NCBI GenBank assembly: GCA_029641185.1
Contig: JAPWGK010000027.1
Location: 186,001-250,000 of the forward strand
DNA length: 64,000 bases
Source of the DNA: Pseudofabraea citricarpa
Taxonomy: Eukaryota; Ascomycota; Leotiomycetes; Helotiales; Dermateaceae
Direction: 5' to 3'
Position numbers and translations under genes: made by a program
Notes under the pieces: model-generated
Told to the model about the DNA's origin: nothing
Seen by the model: only the letters and a program-made list of their open reading frames with translations
The model's database searches: none
Shown: one piece after another, positions 43,967 through 54,187 of the stretch
How positions within the stretch are numbered: the first letter of the stretch is position 1
How the letters are laid out: the number at the start of each line of letters is the position of its first letter

Positions 43967-44964
43967 TTACTCTCCATCATCAGTTCCCATCACAATACCC
44001 AAGCAGTTTCTCGCCAATTCCACTGTATGTTCAAGCGCAGCTAACTTCGCCAGTGCGGCCATGAGACTGGGATCAGCACTCTCGACCCTCAGTTTCTCCT
44101 TGACTCTGACCTGCTCCCCCTTATATTTGAATACCTCATCCATCTCATCGTGTTCAAGTCTCCTCTGGGCACCAATAGCAAAAGCCAATCGACTGCCGAG
44201 ATTTGGCACAGCAGTTGCAGATTCCAGTACGCGAATGGTCATGATAAGACTTGCATCTGAGATGGTGAGGTTCAAGCTGACTGCAGGGGGAAGAGGAGGA
44301 TCGAAGGCTTCGGGTGGTGGTGGAGAGGTATGCCATGTCGTTTCAGGATCATGCCCTGCATTGGGTGCCAACAGATCTGGGCCTTTCAGAGTCGCCTTTG
44401 CTTCCGATATGATGGATTGTAATAATCTGAGCTGTCCAGATATAAACGAGGCTGACTTCTTGTCGCCTGTCCAGCGTGTTATGTCGACGCAGTCGAGGGA
44501 TTCATTCAGTCGAGTTCGTAGGGTCACCAAAGGCTGCAAGACGAGGCTCGAGGTAGGTTGTAGAACGAGATGAAGAGGATTGTGGGTACGGAGACGAAGA
44601 TGTAGTGACTGTCGTCATTATTAGCCTGAAATACTTTATATGTACGGCCTTTGCGCAGCCTTACACCTTTCACGATTTGTGTTCCGACACGAGTGACGTG
44701 ACCTTTGACGCTCTCAGAACGCGGCGATGACATGACAAGCGTTGATCCAGGCTCTATGGGAGCAAGTAGGGCGTAGCATTCTTCGAGACCTGATTTCAAT
44801 GACACTAGAGTCTCTTGAAGTGATTCGAGGAGCCATGCGAGCTCACGTTCCTAAAGCTGTTAGATGGTGCAGACCGAATCGCAAATTGACATACATACTA
44901 TGGAAATATCTTCCTGCTTCTTCAGTTCATCCGAAGAGATAACTGGCCAAACAGAGGTTGACAT
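43967..44964 (-). CDS. RAV2: RAVE complex subunit 2 / Rogdi-family protein, ~297 aa
   Basis: Rav2/Rogdi is part of the RAVE (in animals Rabconnectin) complex that assembles V1 with Vo of the vacuolar ATPase. Three exons: 44964-44899, 44850-44665, 44608-43967; introns 48 and 56 bp, the second with a GCTAAT branch site 10-15 nt before CAG. The spliced protein begins MSTSVWPVISSDELKKQEDI and runs into ERELAWLLESLQETLVSLKS, the leucine-zipper-like start of the family, then LEECYALLAPIEPGSTLVMS. The middle reads LHLVLQPTSSLVLQPLVTLR, then DITRWTGD, and ASFISGQLRLLQSII, all recognisable Rogdi segments. The length suits the family (~290-350). Its start lies 276 bp from the divergent POP7 start. Confidence 0.88.
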
Positions 44965-45240
44965 TATGTATAATTTCACGTAGATTATGTTTGGATAATG
45001 GGATGGGATGACCACATGAAGCTCGAGCATTACGACGTCGATACTGCCGGGCGGTGAAGAAGCTATGCTGCAAGAGTGACTTTGCGACATTAGCTTCGGA
45101 AGAGGCTACCCCAAAAACATATTTCAGCTCTTGTACAAATTACAGCTTACGCTCTTTTGTAGTATCCGCTCATTCTTCTCCCTTACACGCGGTGAAGAAA
45201 GTACTGCGAACCCACTTCTACATCCTCAAAAACTACAATC
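44965..45240. promoter_or_regulatory. Bidirectional promoter region RAV2 / POP7
   Basis: 276 bp separate two divergent start codons. No clear TATA box; this compact arrangement is common for housekeeping genes in filamentous ascomycetes. Shared regulation is inferred. Confidence 0.5.
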
Positions 45241-45829
45241 ATGGCCAAGGAAGCTCCCAGTCCTCCATCCACAAATCAACCACCCAAGCTACCTCGACTT
45301 ACAAAAGGTTTCTCGAACCTCCTCACCTTACTCAGAAATACATACTAACCTAATTCTCATAGGTCAAAAGATTCAAAAACGACCCCTCCTCCACCCAGCA
45401 ATCGCGGCACCCCGCACATCCTCCTCTACACCCAAAGTAATCTACATAAAAGCCTCATCAGCATTCATCGCGATTGTGAAACGCACAGAGAAGTATCTCG
45501 CCGAGGTCGAGAACCGGTCATCGAGCTCGATTAATTTGACAAAGAAGGGGGGTGATCGTGAGGCTATGCGGGCGATTGAGGATGGGGTGAGAAAAGCAAG
45601 GGCGCAGAGGGAGCAAGTATGGTTGAAAGGCACAGGCAAGGCGATTGAGAAGACGATGCAGCTAGGGCTCTGGTTCCAGACTCAGGAGAATGGTGCAAAG
45701 TATGAGGTTATGTGGAAGACGGGGAGTGTGGGGGCCGTAGACGATGTCGTGGATGAGGAGGGAAACCTTGCGGATGAATCGAGAGTCAGGAGGACAAGTA
45801 CCCTGGAGGTTGGGATTTTGGCACGCTGA
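45241..45829 (+). CDS. POP7: RNase P/MRP subunit POP7 (Rpp20-like), ~177 aa
   Basis: Alba-fold protein that with Pop6 binds the P3 RNA domain of RNase P and RNase MRP, which process pre-tRNA and pre-rRNA. Two exons, 45241-45307 and 45363-45829; the 55-bp intron has a CTAAC branch site. The protein starts MAKEAPSPPSTNQPPKLPRL and continues GQKIQKRPLLHPAIAAP. The Alba core contains KVIYIKASSAFIAIVKRTEK (the family's 'I.V.....F......V...L' strand-helix) and REQVWLKGTGKAIEKTMQLG (LKG.GKAI.KA). The last third is TGSVGAVDDVV then RRTSTLEVGILAR, ending in a beta strand as in fungal POP7. The ATG at 45241 is chosen because it gives the family N-terminus after splicing. Confidence 0.9.
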
Positions 45830-46786
45830 ACAACTGGGGAGGTTCGTTCGTACGCGTACACAGACCTTCTGATGAAGCTATTTGTGATTCTATGCTATCA
45901 CCGCTCAAGTGAAGCAACCAACTCCAAAGACTAGACCGACGAGGCACATGGTAGGCTCAACCCTCAGAGGCCACAGGGGAAACGGAGCAAGTCAAGTCTA
46001 TACACAAGCACGGTTAGGACCTACAATGACCTATATAGGACGAAGAAGGAAAACTAGCAGCTTCACCAAGAGGAGAAAAGCATGACCTCCAAAAACAAGA
46101 ATAGCGACAAGGTATCAAGATAATTTTGAACTTACCGAGATCGAGATACAAGTCAAGATTTAATCATGTTGATTTAATCAGTTATTGGCTGCGCTAGCTT
46201 TCAATAAAAAACTAATGCATTCACACACTCATTGTATGAGTTCTTTTTGCTTCGCCCTGCGTCTCTCCCGTTGGTTCTATATCTTCAAAACTACTAAAAA
46301 GGTATGCCCCTTCTACATCATGATCACATGTAATTAAGAAACCCACACCATGGCGGACTTCGCGCTCTGCCTGATAATGCACCACAGATTCATCAAGTCA
46401 CCCGGGATTTAAGCGACGCCACATCACATCACTGCCATCAGCCATCGGTTAAAACCGGAGCAGCTAGTAGTAATAGAAGAAGCCTTATTTTGAAAACCAA
46501 AGAAATACAATTTTAAAACTAGTAGTTACTGAGCATGCTAGAGGTCCTTGTAGTCAAGGCAGTTATGCATGTCTGCTCGCGAAGAGAATACAATATGCAC
46601 TCAACACCAGATAGTTACCAATTCGCAAGCAGTGTGAATATCCTACTTCGATTCTGTCTGCAAAACCAATCAATAAGTACCATTGTCTTCCCCAGTCTAC
46701 AATACCCAGCCCGGCTCTATTTCGGGCTGTGCTGTGCAACAGTGATAACTCAGCGTTTTGGCTTGGTGATGCCATCAGATCCCGTT
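45830..46786. other. Convergent intergenic region
   Basis: About 960 bp between the 3' ends of POP7 and the NIPSNAP gene. No gene seen. Confidence 0.65.
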
Positions 46787-47907
46787 TTAGGCGACTGGTG
46801 ACCATGGCATTGGTACAAGCACTCTGCTCTTCATGGTTTGAATCAATGGAACCGTCTTGTGAACGGTATCTCCCCAGCCTTCGACGCTCCAGCTCTGCTC
46901 TCTTCTGATTTTTCGCTCTTCTAAATCTGCGAATTGCCACAAGTGATGAACTGTGTTGAGCTCACCGATTTGTACGAACCATGCTCCGACACCTTCCATA
47001 ACTTCTCTTCTGGCCTTAAGCCCACGTCGCCAATGAGTTTCCCACTCAAGGAGATTCCCGGGATGAAGAGTATAAGAACGAAGCTCAAAGACACCTCCAA
47101 GTTGACGTGGAGGTGTTGTGGGCCAGAAAGAGAACTCTTGCATGAGAGAAACTCGCTTCGAGGTTGTAAGCGATTTCAACTTTTTGTCAAAGGCAGGGAA
47201 ATCGGGATGGCTAGCGATCGAGTGGAGGGAGTCGTGATACCCATGGTACCGTTGGTATTCCCAGATATGAACTATAAGAGTTTAGCTTATTGGTGGTTGA
47301 CGGGCAAAAAGAACTCACCGAAAGTATCAGCATCCCCAACCTCAGTTCGCCAACTGCCGACCAGATGGACTTTGTTGTCCGGCATGCCCGCCATCTTGGG
47401 ATACCACTTGCCCACCAACTCAACATATTCGTCGACCTTGTCTGGCTTAACCTCATGGAAAACAATTGAATGAACGTATTTCCCCCTTGCCAAGACTTGA
47501 GAGAATGAATGTTCAATCTCCTTATCCATCTCTCGGCCTTCCTTGGTGCCATAGATCAAGCTCGATAATTTGCCCTTTCGTTTGCCATTGATGTCTTCGG
47601 TTTCCGCTCCATCACTGGAGGATGCTGCGGTTTCTACATTGTTCTGTGAGTCTGGGATCACTGAACCAGGGGCATTTTGGCTCGCAGCAAGGGCAGATGG
47701 GGGGGCGACTTCAGACTGACTTGCTTCCTTCTTCTTGTGTGCATCTGCGATTCTCTCTCGGAACTCCTTCTGCTTTGCGTCGAAGCTCGTAACATCTTGT
47801 GGAGTGATGTCTGATAGAGCTGGTGTTCGTAAAAGGACGGGAGAAGTGCTGAAAGCACGCAAAGCGCGAGCAGAGCTAGAGCTCTTAATCAGACCTCGTG
47901 TAAACAT
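46787..47907 (-). CDS. NIPSNAP-family mitochondrial protein, ~357 aa
   Basis: Two exons, 47907-47319 and 47271-46787, joined through a 47-bp intron (G|TT = Val). N-terminus MFTRGLIKSSSSARALRAF is a mitochondrial presequence. A Ser/Ala/Lys-rich linker follows, then two alpha/beta-barrel NIPSNAP repeats. The first contains VHSIVFHEVKPDKVDEYVEL, KVHLVGSWRTEVGDADTFVH and IWEYQRYHGY; the second contains GGVFELRSYTLHPGNLLEWE and HHLWQFADLEERKIRREQSW. NIPSNAP proteins are mitochondrial matrix proteins; in animals they act as mitophagy signals. In fungi the role is not well defined. The start lies divergent to ATP18. Confidence 0.9.
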
Positions 47908-48480
47908 GATGTTGGTGAGGAAGGTTGGACGGTGTGTTCGGATGAGAGAACGAGGCTGACACTACTGAAGAAGGTTCTTGTAGTGTTTGAAAGCCAGGAG
48001 GTAGTAGATAGTTCAGGCTGAAATCAAGGGATAGATCGCCTGCCAGAAGCTCAATCGGGAGATACAGTCGACAGGTCGCAGTATGGCGGAGCACTTCCAA
48101 ATGCTCAAGCAGAGAGGAGAGTTCGAGCACAGCAGACGGACACAAGAAGGCGGATGGTCACAAGAGTTTGATGTCTTTCAATTGGAGGATTCAGTCCTCC
48201 CCGCACTTGGTTTCAAACCCCATGTGGAGGAAGCTTGGAGCTTGTCGCAAGGCCCGAGCTCGTGATGACTAATCAAGAAGCTGTTGAATCTGAGGCTCGA
48301 GAGAATCACATGATCGCATTATCACATGATGAGAATAATACAAGCCTCACTTTCCAGGTGTGAACGGTGGAAATGCGGCTCTGCCATCAAAGCTCGACCG
48401 ACACCTTCCTCTACCACCAACCATCCCCAATCCAACCTGCCATCCCCACCGATCTCTCAAACCGTCCTCACATACCCAAG
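47908..48480. promoter_or_regulatory. Divergent intergenic region NIPSNAP / ATP18
   Basis: 573 bp between divergent start codons of two mitochondrial-protein genes. A frame at 48083-48265 has no support. Contains two TCACATGAT elements (48306 and 48320) of unknown meaning. Confidence 0.45.
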
Positions 48481-48878
48481 ATGTCTTTCTACGGTCTCAA
48501 GAAGTTCCCTACGCCAGTTGGTACGTCAATTGATCCCCGGGCATCCATCTTTGCTGCGTGCGAATACTGACAAGATGTGAAGCTGCACCAATGGCTCCTT
48601 TCTACGCTGCCGGTATGCAAGACTCGATCCCCCATTCAACTCGTTCATGATGCGCAACCTCCGACAACATTATTCCGAATCATACTGACTAGGCGGCGTA
48701 GGTGTTGTGGTGGTGTATGGAATCTACTCTTTCGCCAACGTCATGAAGAACAGTGCGCCTAACTCCATCTTGTGCAAAAAACTGTCCTTGATTACTGACC
48801 CTATGCACAGGTGCCGAATTCAAAAATGACCCCAGAAACCCAGACGCAAAGACTGTCAAGCCAGCTGCAGGCCATTAG
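48481..48878 (+). CDS. ATP18: Mitochondrial ATP synthase subunit i/j (Atp18), ~65 aa
   Basis: Small inner-membrane subunit of the F1Fo-ATP synthase, involved in dimer stability. Four tiny exons: 48481-48520, 48583-48612, 48693-48752, 48811-48878. Splicing gives a 65-residue protein starting MSFYGLKKFPTPVAAPMAPF and ending NDPRNPDAKTVKPAAGH. The N-terminal F-G-L-K-K-F-P-x-P, the single TM helix (GGVGVVVVYGIYSFANV) and the C-terminal NDPRNP match fungal Atp18 closely. The first acceptor is AAG (48581-48582), the others CTAG and ACAG. The gene is invisible in unspliced translation because no exon exceeds 70 nt. The family length (~60 residues) agrees. Confidence 0.9.
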
Positions 48879-49502
48879 AGAAAGAACTCGGGAGTCGCGG
48901 AGGAATGCTGAGAGCTGTGTGATATAAGGGCGAGATGGCTGAGAGAATTGTATCATAAGAGAAGCCATTACACCACGACATTGATTCACCAAGCTCCATG
49001 GAAGCTCGTTCAGCCTTTTTGTTCACTGTGGCAACGCAAATTGAAATCCATGAGATTAGATGGAGTTCTCTAAAACCAGTGACTGCCAATACCGATGTCA
49101 CGCATCAAGTTTGGCCATCTTCCACCATTTTCCGGCGTGCTTCCTTATTTCATCCTCAAGGATGATTCTATGTTATTTACAGGCTCATGCTACTCATGCT
49201 CTCCGAAATACATTCGTCCAAAAATGCAGTTTAATCGCTACAAAGCCATGCCTATGATATTTCATTTGGCCGGCGAGGACTTACACGGAATAACTGGTCA
49301 ATACTACATTTTGTCATGATAAGATAAGGGTCAAGTGTACCATCCAGTCCTCTTCACCTGAGCTTAAGAAACAGATTGGTCCATCTACTTGAAGGATATT
49401 TGCACACTATACAACCTCCGCCCCGGATATCACTAACGCCTAGAGAATGCCATGTATGCCTCGCTCCTTTTAGACTCCGAATAATGCAGCAAACCCATTC
49501 TT
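48879..49502. other. Convergent intergenic region
   Basis: 624 bp between the 3' ends of ATP18 and RRP40. Probably 3' UTRs; no gene seen. Confidence 0.65.
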
Positions 49503-50282
49503 CTATAAATCCTTTACTAGTTTCTTCGCTAGCTTCTTTTGTTCCTCGAGCTTCAAGCCTTTCTCGTCTGTTTCTTGTATGGCTCTTCCAATAGCTAATG
49601 TACTCTTGACGCTGTTGCTGTCGACCCAGACTTTTCCGTTTCTCCCCACCGCAATCTCGAAAGCAACGCCCAATCCTCCCAGTTCCTCGAGAACAGCCAC
49701 CTTTCCCTGTTCGAGTGGTTTGGGCATCATCAACCGCCTGGCCATAGCAAGGCTAACACTGAAGAGCATTCCACCGGTCAGTGGACCCAGTCCCTCGGAT
49801 TTTCCTGTGGATGAAGAAACACATTCGAGTTCTGGATCCATGTGCTTGTTTGCCAGTGTCACTCGGGCATAAACTAGTGATCCCGAAGAGAGCTGAGGTC
49901 TCGTTTTCTTCGATGCGCCCTCGAAAGAGAGCTGAGGTAGGGAAGCCGAGGAGGTGTAGTCGGATATGCTTGCATAGTAGACATCGACAGAAGAGCGTTG
50001 GATGGTCGCGATGACGAGATCGCCTACCGTAGGAATATACTGATTATGTATTAGCCAAAACGCCTGGATGTAAAGGAATACACTTACGCGACCGCCATTG
50101 TACTCTACCCAGACAGCGTTCTTCCTCGCATCGGTATGTAATTGCCCTGCAACGGTTGGTGTGATGGTGCTTGGTGGGATGTGCCTCAGCCCGGGTCCGA
50201 GTTTGAGAGGTAAAGTAGCGTGCGATGGTAACAATTCCGGGTCCAGGTGATCACCGGGAAGCACAAATATTTCAGTAGCCAT
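49503..50282 (-). CDS. RRP40: Exosome complex subunit Rrp40, ~243 aa
   Basis: Cap subunit of the RNA exosome, which processes rRNA and degrades RNA 3' to 5' in nucleus and cytoplasm. Two exons, 50282-50088 and 50039-49503. N-terminal strand EIFVLPGDHLDPELL is the family signature (VLPGD). The S1 domain contains WVEYNGGR joined to YIPTVGDLVIATIQRSSVDV and YYASISDY. The KH-like domain has GPLTGGMLFSVSLAMARRLM, then AFEIAVGRNGKVWVDSNSVK (the GxNGxVW signature) and an Ile/Leu-rich C-terminal helix. Length agrees with fungal Rrp40 (~240). The 48-bp intron is a multiple of three without stop codons, so retention would add 16 residues inside the S1 domain. The start lies 205 bp from the divergent SSZ1 start. 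Confidence 0.93.
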   Translation of the reverse strand: MATEIFVLPGDHLDPELLPSHATLPLKLGPGLRHIPPSTITPTVAGQLHTDARKNAVWVEYNGGRVSVFLYIQAFWLIHNQYIPTVGDLVIATIQRSSVDVYYASISDYTSSASLPQLSFEGASKKTRPQLSSGSLVYARVTLANKHMDPELECVSSSTGKSEGLGPLTGGMLFSVSLAMARRLMMPKPLEQGKVAVLEELGGLGVAFEIAVGRNGKVWVDSNSVKSTLAIGRAIQETDEKGLKLEEQKKLAKKLVKDL

Positions 50283-50487
50283 CGTGTATGTTGTTCGGTC
50301 GTCTCCTCTGTTTTAATCAGCGTTGAAGTTATTGATCTCAAAAGATCTCAGCCTTACACGTGGGGCTGGCAGAGACGCTAGTGAAATTTCTCGACCGAGC
50401 CAAAAAGATTCTTGGATGTTGACCAGAACACCAGAATCAAACTCTCCATAACTCCTTCCACGCAACCTCCATTCCAAATCAAACAAG
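50283..50487. promoter_or_regulatory. Bidirectional promoter region RRP40 / SSZ1
   Basis: 205 bp between two divergent start codons of genes for ribosome/RNA metabolism. No TATA box. Co-regulation is plausible but not shown. Confidence 0.5.
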
Positions 50488-52283
50488 ATGGGAGAACCAA
50501 CCCCTACCAACGGCGCCAAGCCAGCTGAGAGACATGCCATTGGTATCTCGTTCGGAAATTCCAACAGCTCTATCGCATACACTTCAGTTGAGGACAAGGC
50601 TGAGGTCATCGCAAATGAGGATGGTGGTAAGTACTGGTGCAGATGCCTTATAAGTGAATATACTAATCTTTTGTTAAGATCGTCAGATTCCTTCGATTCT
50701 CGCATACGTTGATGGTGAGGAATACAATGGTCAACAAGCCAAGGCACAACTCGTGCGGAACAGCAAGAACACTGTTGCATATTTCAGAGATTTCCTTGGA
50801 CAAGAGTAAGTGCAAAGGAAGGCTGAAAAGAGTAGAATTCTAACAGTAGTACAGGTTCAAGTCTATAGACCCCACCCACACCCACGCCTCTGCCCACCCA
50901 ATAGCCCACGAGTCCACCATCGCATTCGAGATCCAAGATAAGGAGGGAGATGCCACGTCAACTGTCACCGTATCAGAAATAACCACCCGACACTTGCGCA
51001 GACTGGTACAATCTGCTTCCGATTTCTCTGGAAAATCAATAAACTGTGCCGTCATTACAGTGCCTACCAACTTCAATGATGCTCAGAAGGCTGCCTTGAC
51101 AAAGGCTGCTAACGATGCTGGCTTAGAAGTTTTGCAACTCATCAACGAACCAGTCGCCGCACTTCTAGCCTATGATGCACGACCAGAGAGCAAGGTGTCA
51201 GATAAGATTGTCGTAGTAGCAGATCTTGGTGGAACCAGATCGGATGTTGCAGTTGTTGCATCAAGAGGAGGCATGTACACTATTCTCGCGACCGCACATG
51301 ACTACGAATTTGCCGGTGTTCATTTGGACAAGGTATTGGAGGATCACTTCTCCAAGGAATTCATCAAGTGGAATACCACTGATCCAAGAACCATTCCACG
51401 AAGCATGGCCAAGTTGAAGTTGGAGGCTGAGGCATGCAAGAAAGCATTGAGCATTGGAACTAACGCCAGCTTCAGTGTTGAGAGTTTAGCTGAGGGTGCT
51501 GATTTCGCGTCTACTATCAACAGATTACGTTACGAGACCATTGCAAGAAAGGTCTTTGAAGGTTTCAACAGGCTCATTGAGTCGGTGGTGAAGAAGGCAG
51601 GACTCGATGTCCTCGATGTTGATGAAGTCATTCTTTCAGGAGGAACCTCCCACACACCCAAAATCGCCTCCAATATGCGTTCTATCTTCCCTGAAAGCAC
51701 CACCGTATTGGCCCCTTCTACGACCCCTACTGCTATCAATCCATCCGAGTTACAAGCTAGAGGAGCAGCACTGCAAGCCTCTCTGATTGAGTCTTTCGAG
51801 GCCGAGGACATTGAACAATCTACTCACGCAGCCGTTACTACCGTAAAGCATCTCACTCATGCTATTGGTGTTCTTGCTATCACTGCCGATGAGAAGAAGG
51901 GTGCTTTCACTCCAATCATTGTCGCCGAAACCGCGGTTCCGGCCCGCCGAACCATCCATATCAATGCTCCTCCAGCAGGAGGTGACGTCCTCATTAAGAT
52001 TGTCGAGGGAGGATCTCACATTAAGGTCACTCAAGTAGAAAAGTCTGCTGAGGAGAAGGCTGATTCTGATGACTCCGATGATGATAGCGACGATGAGCCA
52101 GAGGAGAAGAGAGAGAAGATCTGGAAGACTGGCAACGTCATTGCTGAGGCTGCCGTAAAGGATGTCAAGAAGGGTGGAAAGGTTGAAGTCATGATCAACG
52201 TTGCCGGGGATTTGGCTGTCACTGTTACTGCTAGGGAGGTTGGTGGTAAGGGTGGTGTCAGAGGAAACTTGGCTGCTCCTTGA
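50488..52283 (+). CDS. SSZ1: Ribosome-associated Hsp70 Ssz1, ~564 aa
   Basis: Atypical Hsp70 that with zuotin forms the ribosome-associated complex and activates the Ssb chaperone on nascent chains. Three exons: 50488-50626, 50679-50805, 50855-52283. N-terminus reads AIGISFGNSNSSIAYTSVED where ordinary Hsp70 has GIDLGTTxSxVA; this G-N-S variant is typical of Ssz1. Other ATPase signatures: VITVPTNFNDAQKAALTKAA, LQLINEPVAALLAYD, VVVADLGGTRSDVAVVASRG (DLGGTxxD) and VDEVILSGGTSHTPKIASNM. A short substrate-binding-like region follows, then an acidic stretch DSDDSDDDSDDEPEE and a C-terminal beta segment. Length fits fungal Ssz1 (~540-565) rather than canonical Hsp70 (~640). Confidence 0.93.
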
Positions 52284-53619
52284 TTTGATGTTGGAGTATG
52301 AAGTATTTTGGGAACATGCTTACTAGACCTAATTGTTCGTGGTAGCATAGGCACGCCGCGTAAGATAGATTGTTATAGGTTTCGTACGAATGGCGGGCAG
52401 GTAGATTAAAAGCACGAGAAATGAAAAAAGCTTTGAATACGGCCGTTCAGGCACTCAACCATGGTCTCGTTCATTTCCACCGCTACTCCTGACACCCCTT
52501 GGCATATTTCTACCAGTGGAATATCATGTTCCGAAGAGGTTAGCAGCTGATCTCAGTTCGGGGACTTCTCGTAGTCAGAGAGGGTTCGAAATATCCCGCC
52601 CCGGCAGTTACAGCAGTCCGACCAGGTTCCCCGCCTTCCACTACAACCTTCTTTCAACCTCGCTGCGATCATCGTACCATCTCCAGATGTGCCTGGTGAC
52701 CAATCTGCATGCTCTGATCGTTCGGTCTTGGCACATAGCTGTTCTGTTGGCAGGTCTAGGTCCTTTTATCCAGCAAGAAGCCTTGTTTTATGTGGAAAGC
52801 TTAGTCTGTGGATTCACGAAGCTTGGGCTGATTTGCCGGCTTGTAGTACATGGAGCGAGACCTTATTGTTGTGCCTCACGTCAATCGTGTTCCAACTTTG
52901 CTCCTTCTTGTTGGGAGGGCTGTGTATCCATGGGTAGTTCTCTGGACAGGGCAAATATAGTGGAGGTTGCAAAAAGTCCAAAAACCGAGGTGTTCCGAAT
53001 TATGTGCCTCACAAGACTTGATAGAGTTTTCTCCTTGGGGGTCAAAAGCAACCCTAACCTTGCTTTGATTACCCAGGTCTCATAACTCACATCCAGTCCT
53101 GTAGTCTACGCGGAGATTCAGGTCTTCGAGTCGCGGGGTCTGTACAGCCTGAAGTCAGACTGGCCCTCGAGTAATGAAGGTCAAAGCAAGTCTGCGTAGT
53201 CCTTGCTAGGTTGTGAACAAGGTTATATGGAAGGTTATTGGGCCTGATTCATGTTGCAGTAGTATTGTGTAACTTTACAGCTAGTTGATGACCACTTCCA
53301 TAAGTTCCGATGTTAATGGAAGATTTCGGTTGGAAGATTTCGGTGATGTTCATGGGAAACTTCACTGATAATCTGATCATCATCTTTCAGGACAGCAAGT
53401 ACTATCAGGGGATTTTGACTTCTCTTTCGCACACTTGGGAGTGGCTGCAAGGTGGTCCCCTTCCCAAGCGCCGCAGGGTCCAGAGTGCCTGTCCCCTTAG
53501 TTCTACTGCACTCAGGCACGGAAGGATATCATCGACCAACACATCATGGCATGTGATGTCTTTTATCTTAGTCCTCCCTACCGTAATAATACTCGAGCCT
53601 GCACCTCGTCTGCCAAACT

Positions 53620-53644
53620 TGCGGGGAAATATATTATCCCCGCA
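53620..53644. promoter_or_regulatory. Inverted pair of CreA/Cre1-type sites upstream of GH7
   Basis: A near-perfect 25-bp palindrome with arms TGCGGGG (53620-53626) and CCCCGCA (53638-53644) around an AT-rich core. Each arm holds GCGGGG, a full SYGGRG CreA/Cre1 site, in opposite orientation. It lies about 540 bp before the cellulase start. Inverted Cre1 pairs mediate glucose repression in Trichoderma xylanase/cellulase promoters; the same is inferred here. Confidence 0.6.
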
Positions 53645-54100
53645 TGTCACCAAGTCCGGATATTATTCTTTTCCGTTCTGTTCAGCACATTTTAGTAAGT
53701 GTTGATCCCTATTCGGTCTCCTCGTTTATCGCCTAGAATGAAATTTGCCTACTGGTCAGACCATCTTCCAAGACAGCTTCAGCTACCTTCAGCGTTAGCT
53801 TGTTGACTGTTACGTTCCGCCTTGAGTCGTTTCCTTTGCACACGGATTTTCCTCTTTCCAGATCAGTCGTTTCTCGGTGCTAATCATGCCGGTACTAACC
53901 ATGGCGGTAAAATGAAAATATTAACATTCCATCAGATCTCAAGGTTTGCCTCCTTCGTTTATTATATCGCCCTCAAGTTAATTGCTTTGAAGCCGGCTTC
54001 AGGCACGATGGAGCCGTCCATCCGCTTTATCTTTCTTTGGTAAATTGGATTGCCGTCATTGATAAGTCACTGTCGGTGTATCCTTCTTGGAAATCTTGCT

Positions 54101-54106
54101 TATAAG
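54101..54106 (+). promoter_or_regulatory. TATA box of GH7 gene
   Basis: TATAAG 87 bp upstream of the cellulase ATG, the usual distance in strongly expressed fungal cellulase genes. Confidence 0.5.
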
Positions 54107-54187
54107 TACGAGAGCAGAACCCGACTTTAAAGATCAGGAATTGCTCTTCATCAAATCATTCGAAATCCATCCAATACCACCTTCATT

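Larger units (their letters stand above)
52284..54187. other. GH7 promoter region, 1.9 kb, no gene seen
   Basis: Between SSZ1 and the cellulase. The 189-codon plus-strand frame at 52516-53085 is not convincing (Cys/Ser-rich, no start context, no domain). Contains a paired CreA-type inverted repeat and a TATA box (separate entries). Confidence 0.65.

Noticed and set aside
43950..44573. 207-codon plus-strand frame
   Set aside because: Antisense to the last RAV2 exon, which has clear Rogdi motifs.
52516..53085. 189-codon plus-strand frame
   Set aside because: Cys/Ser-rich random-like composition, no domain or signal peptide, weak start context; it sits in the cellulase promoter region.
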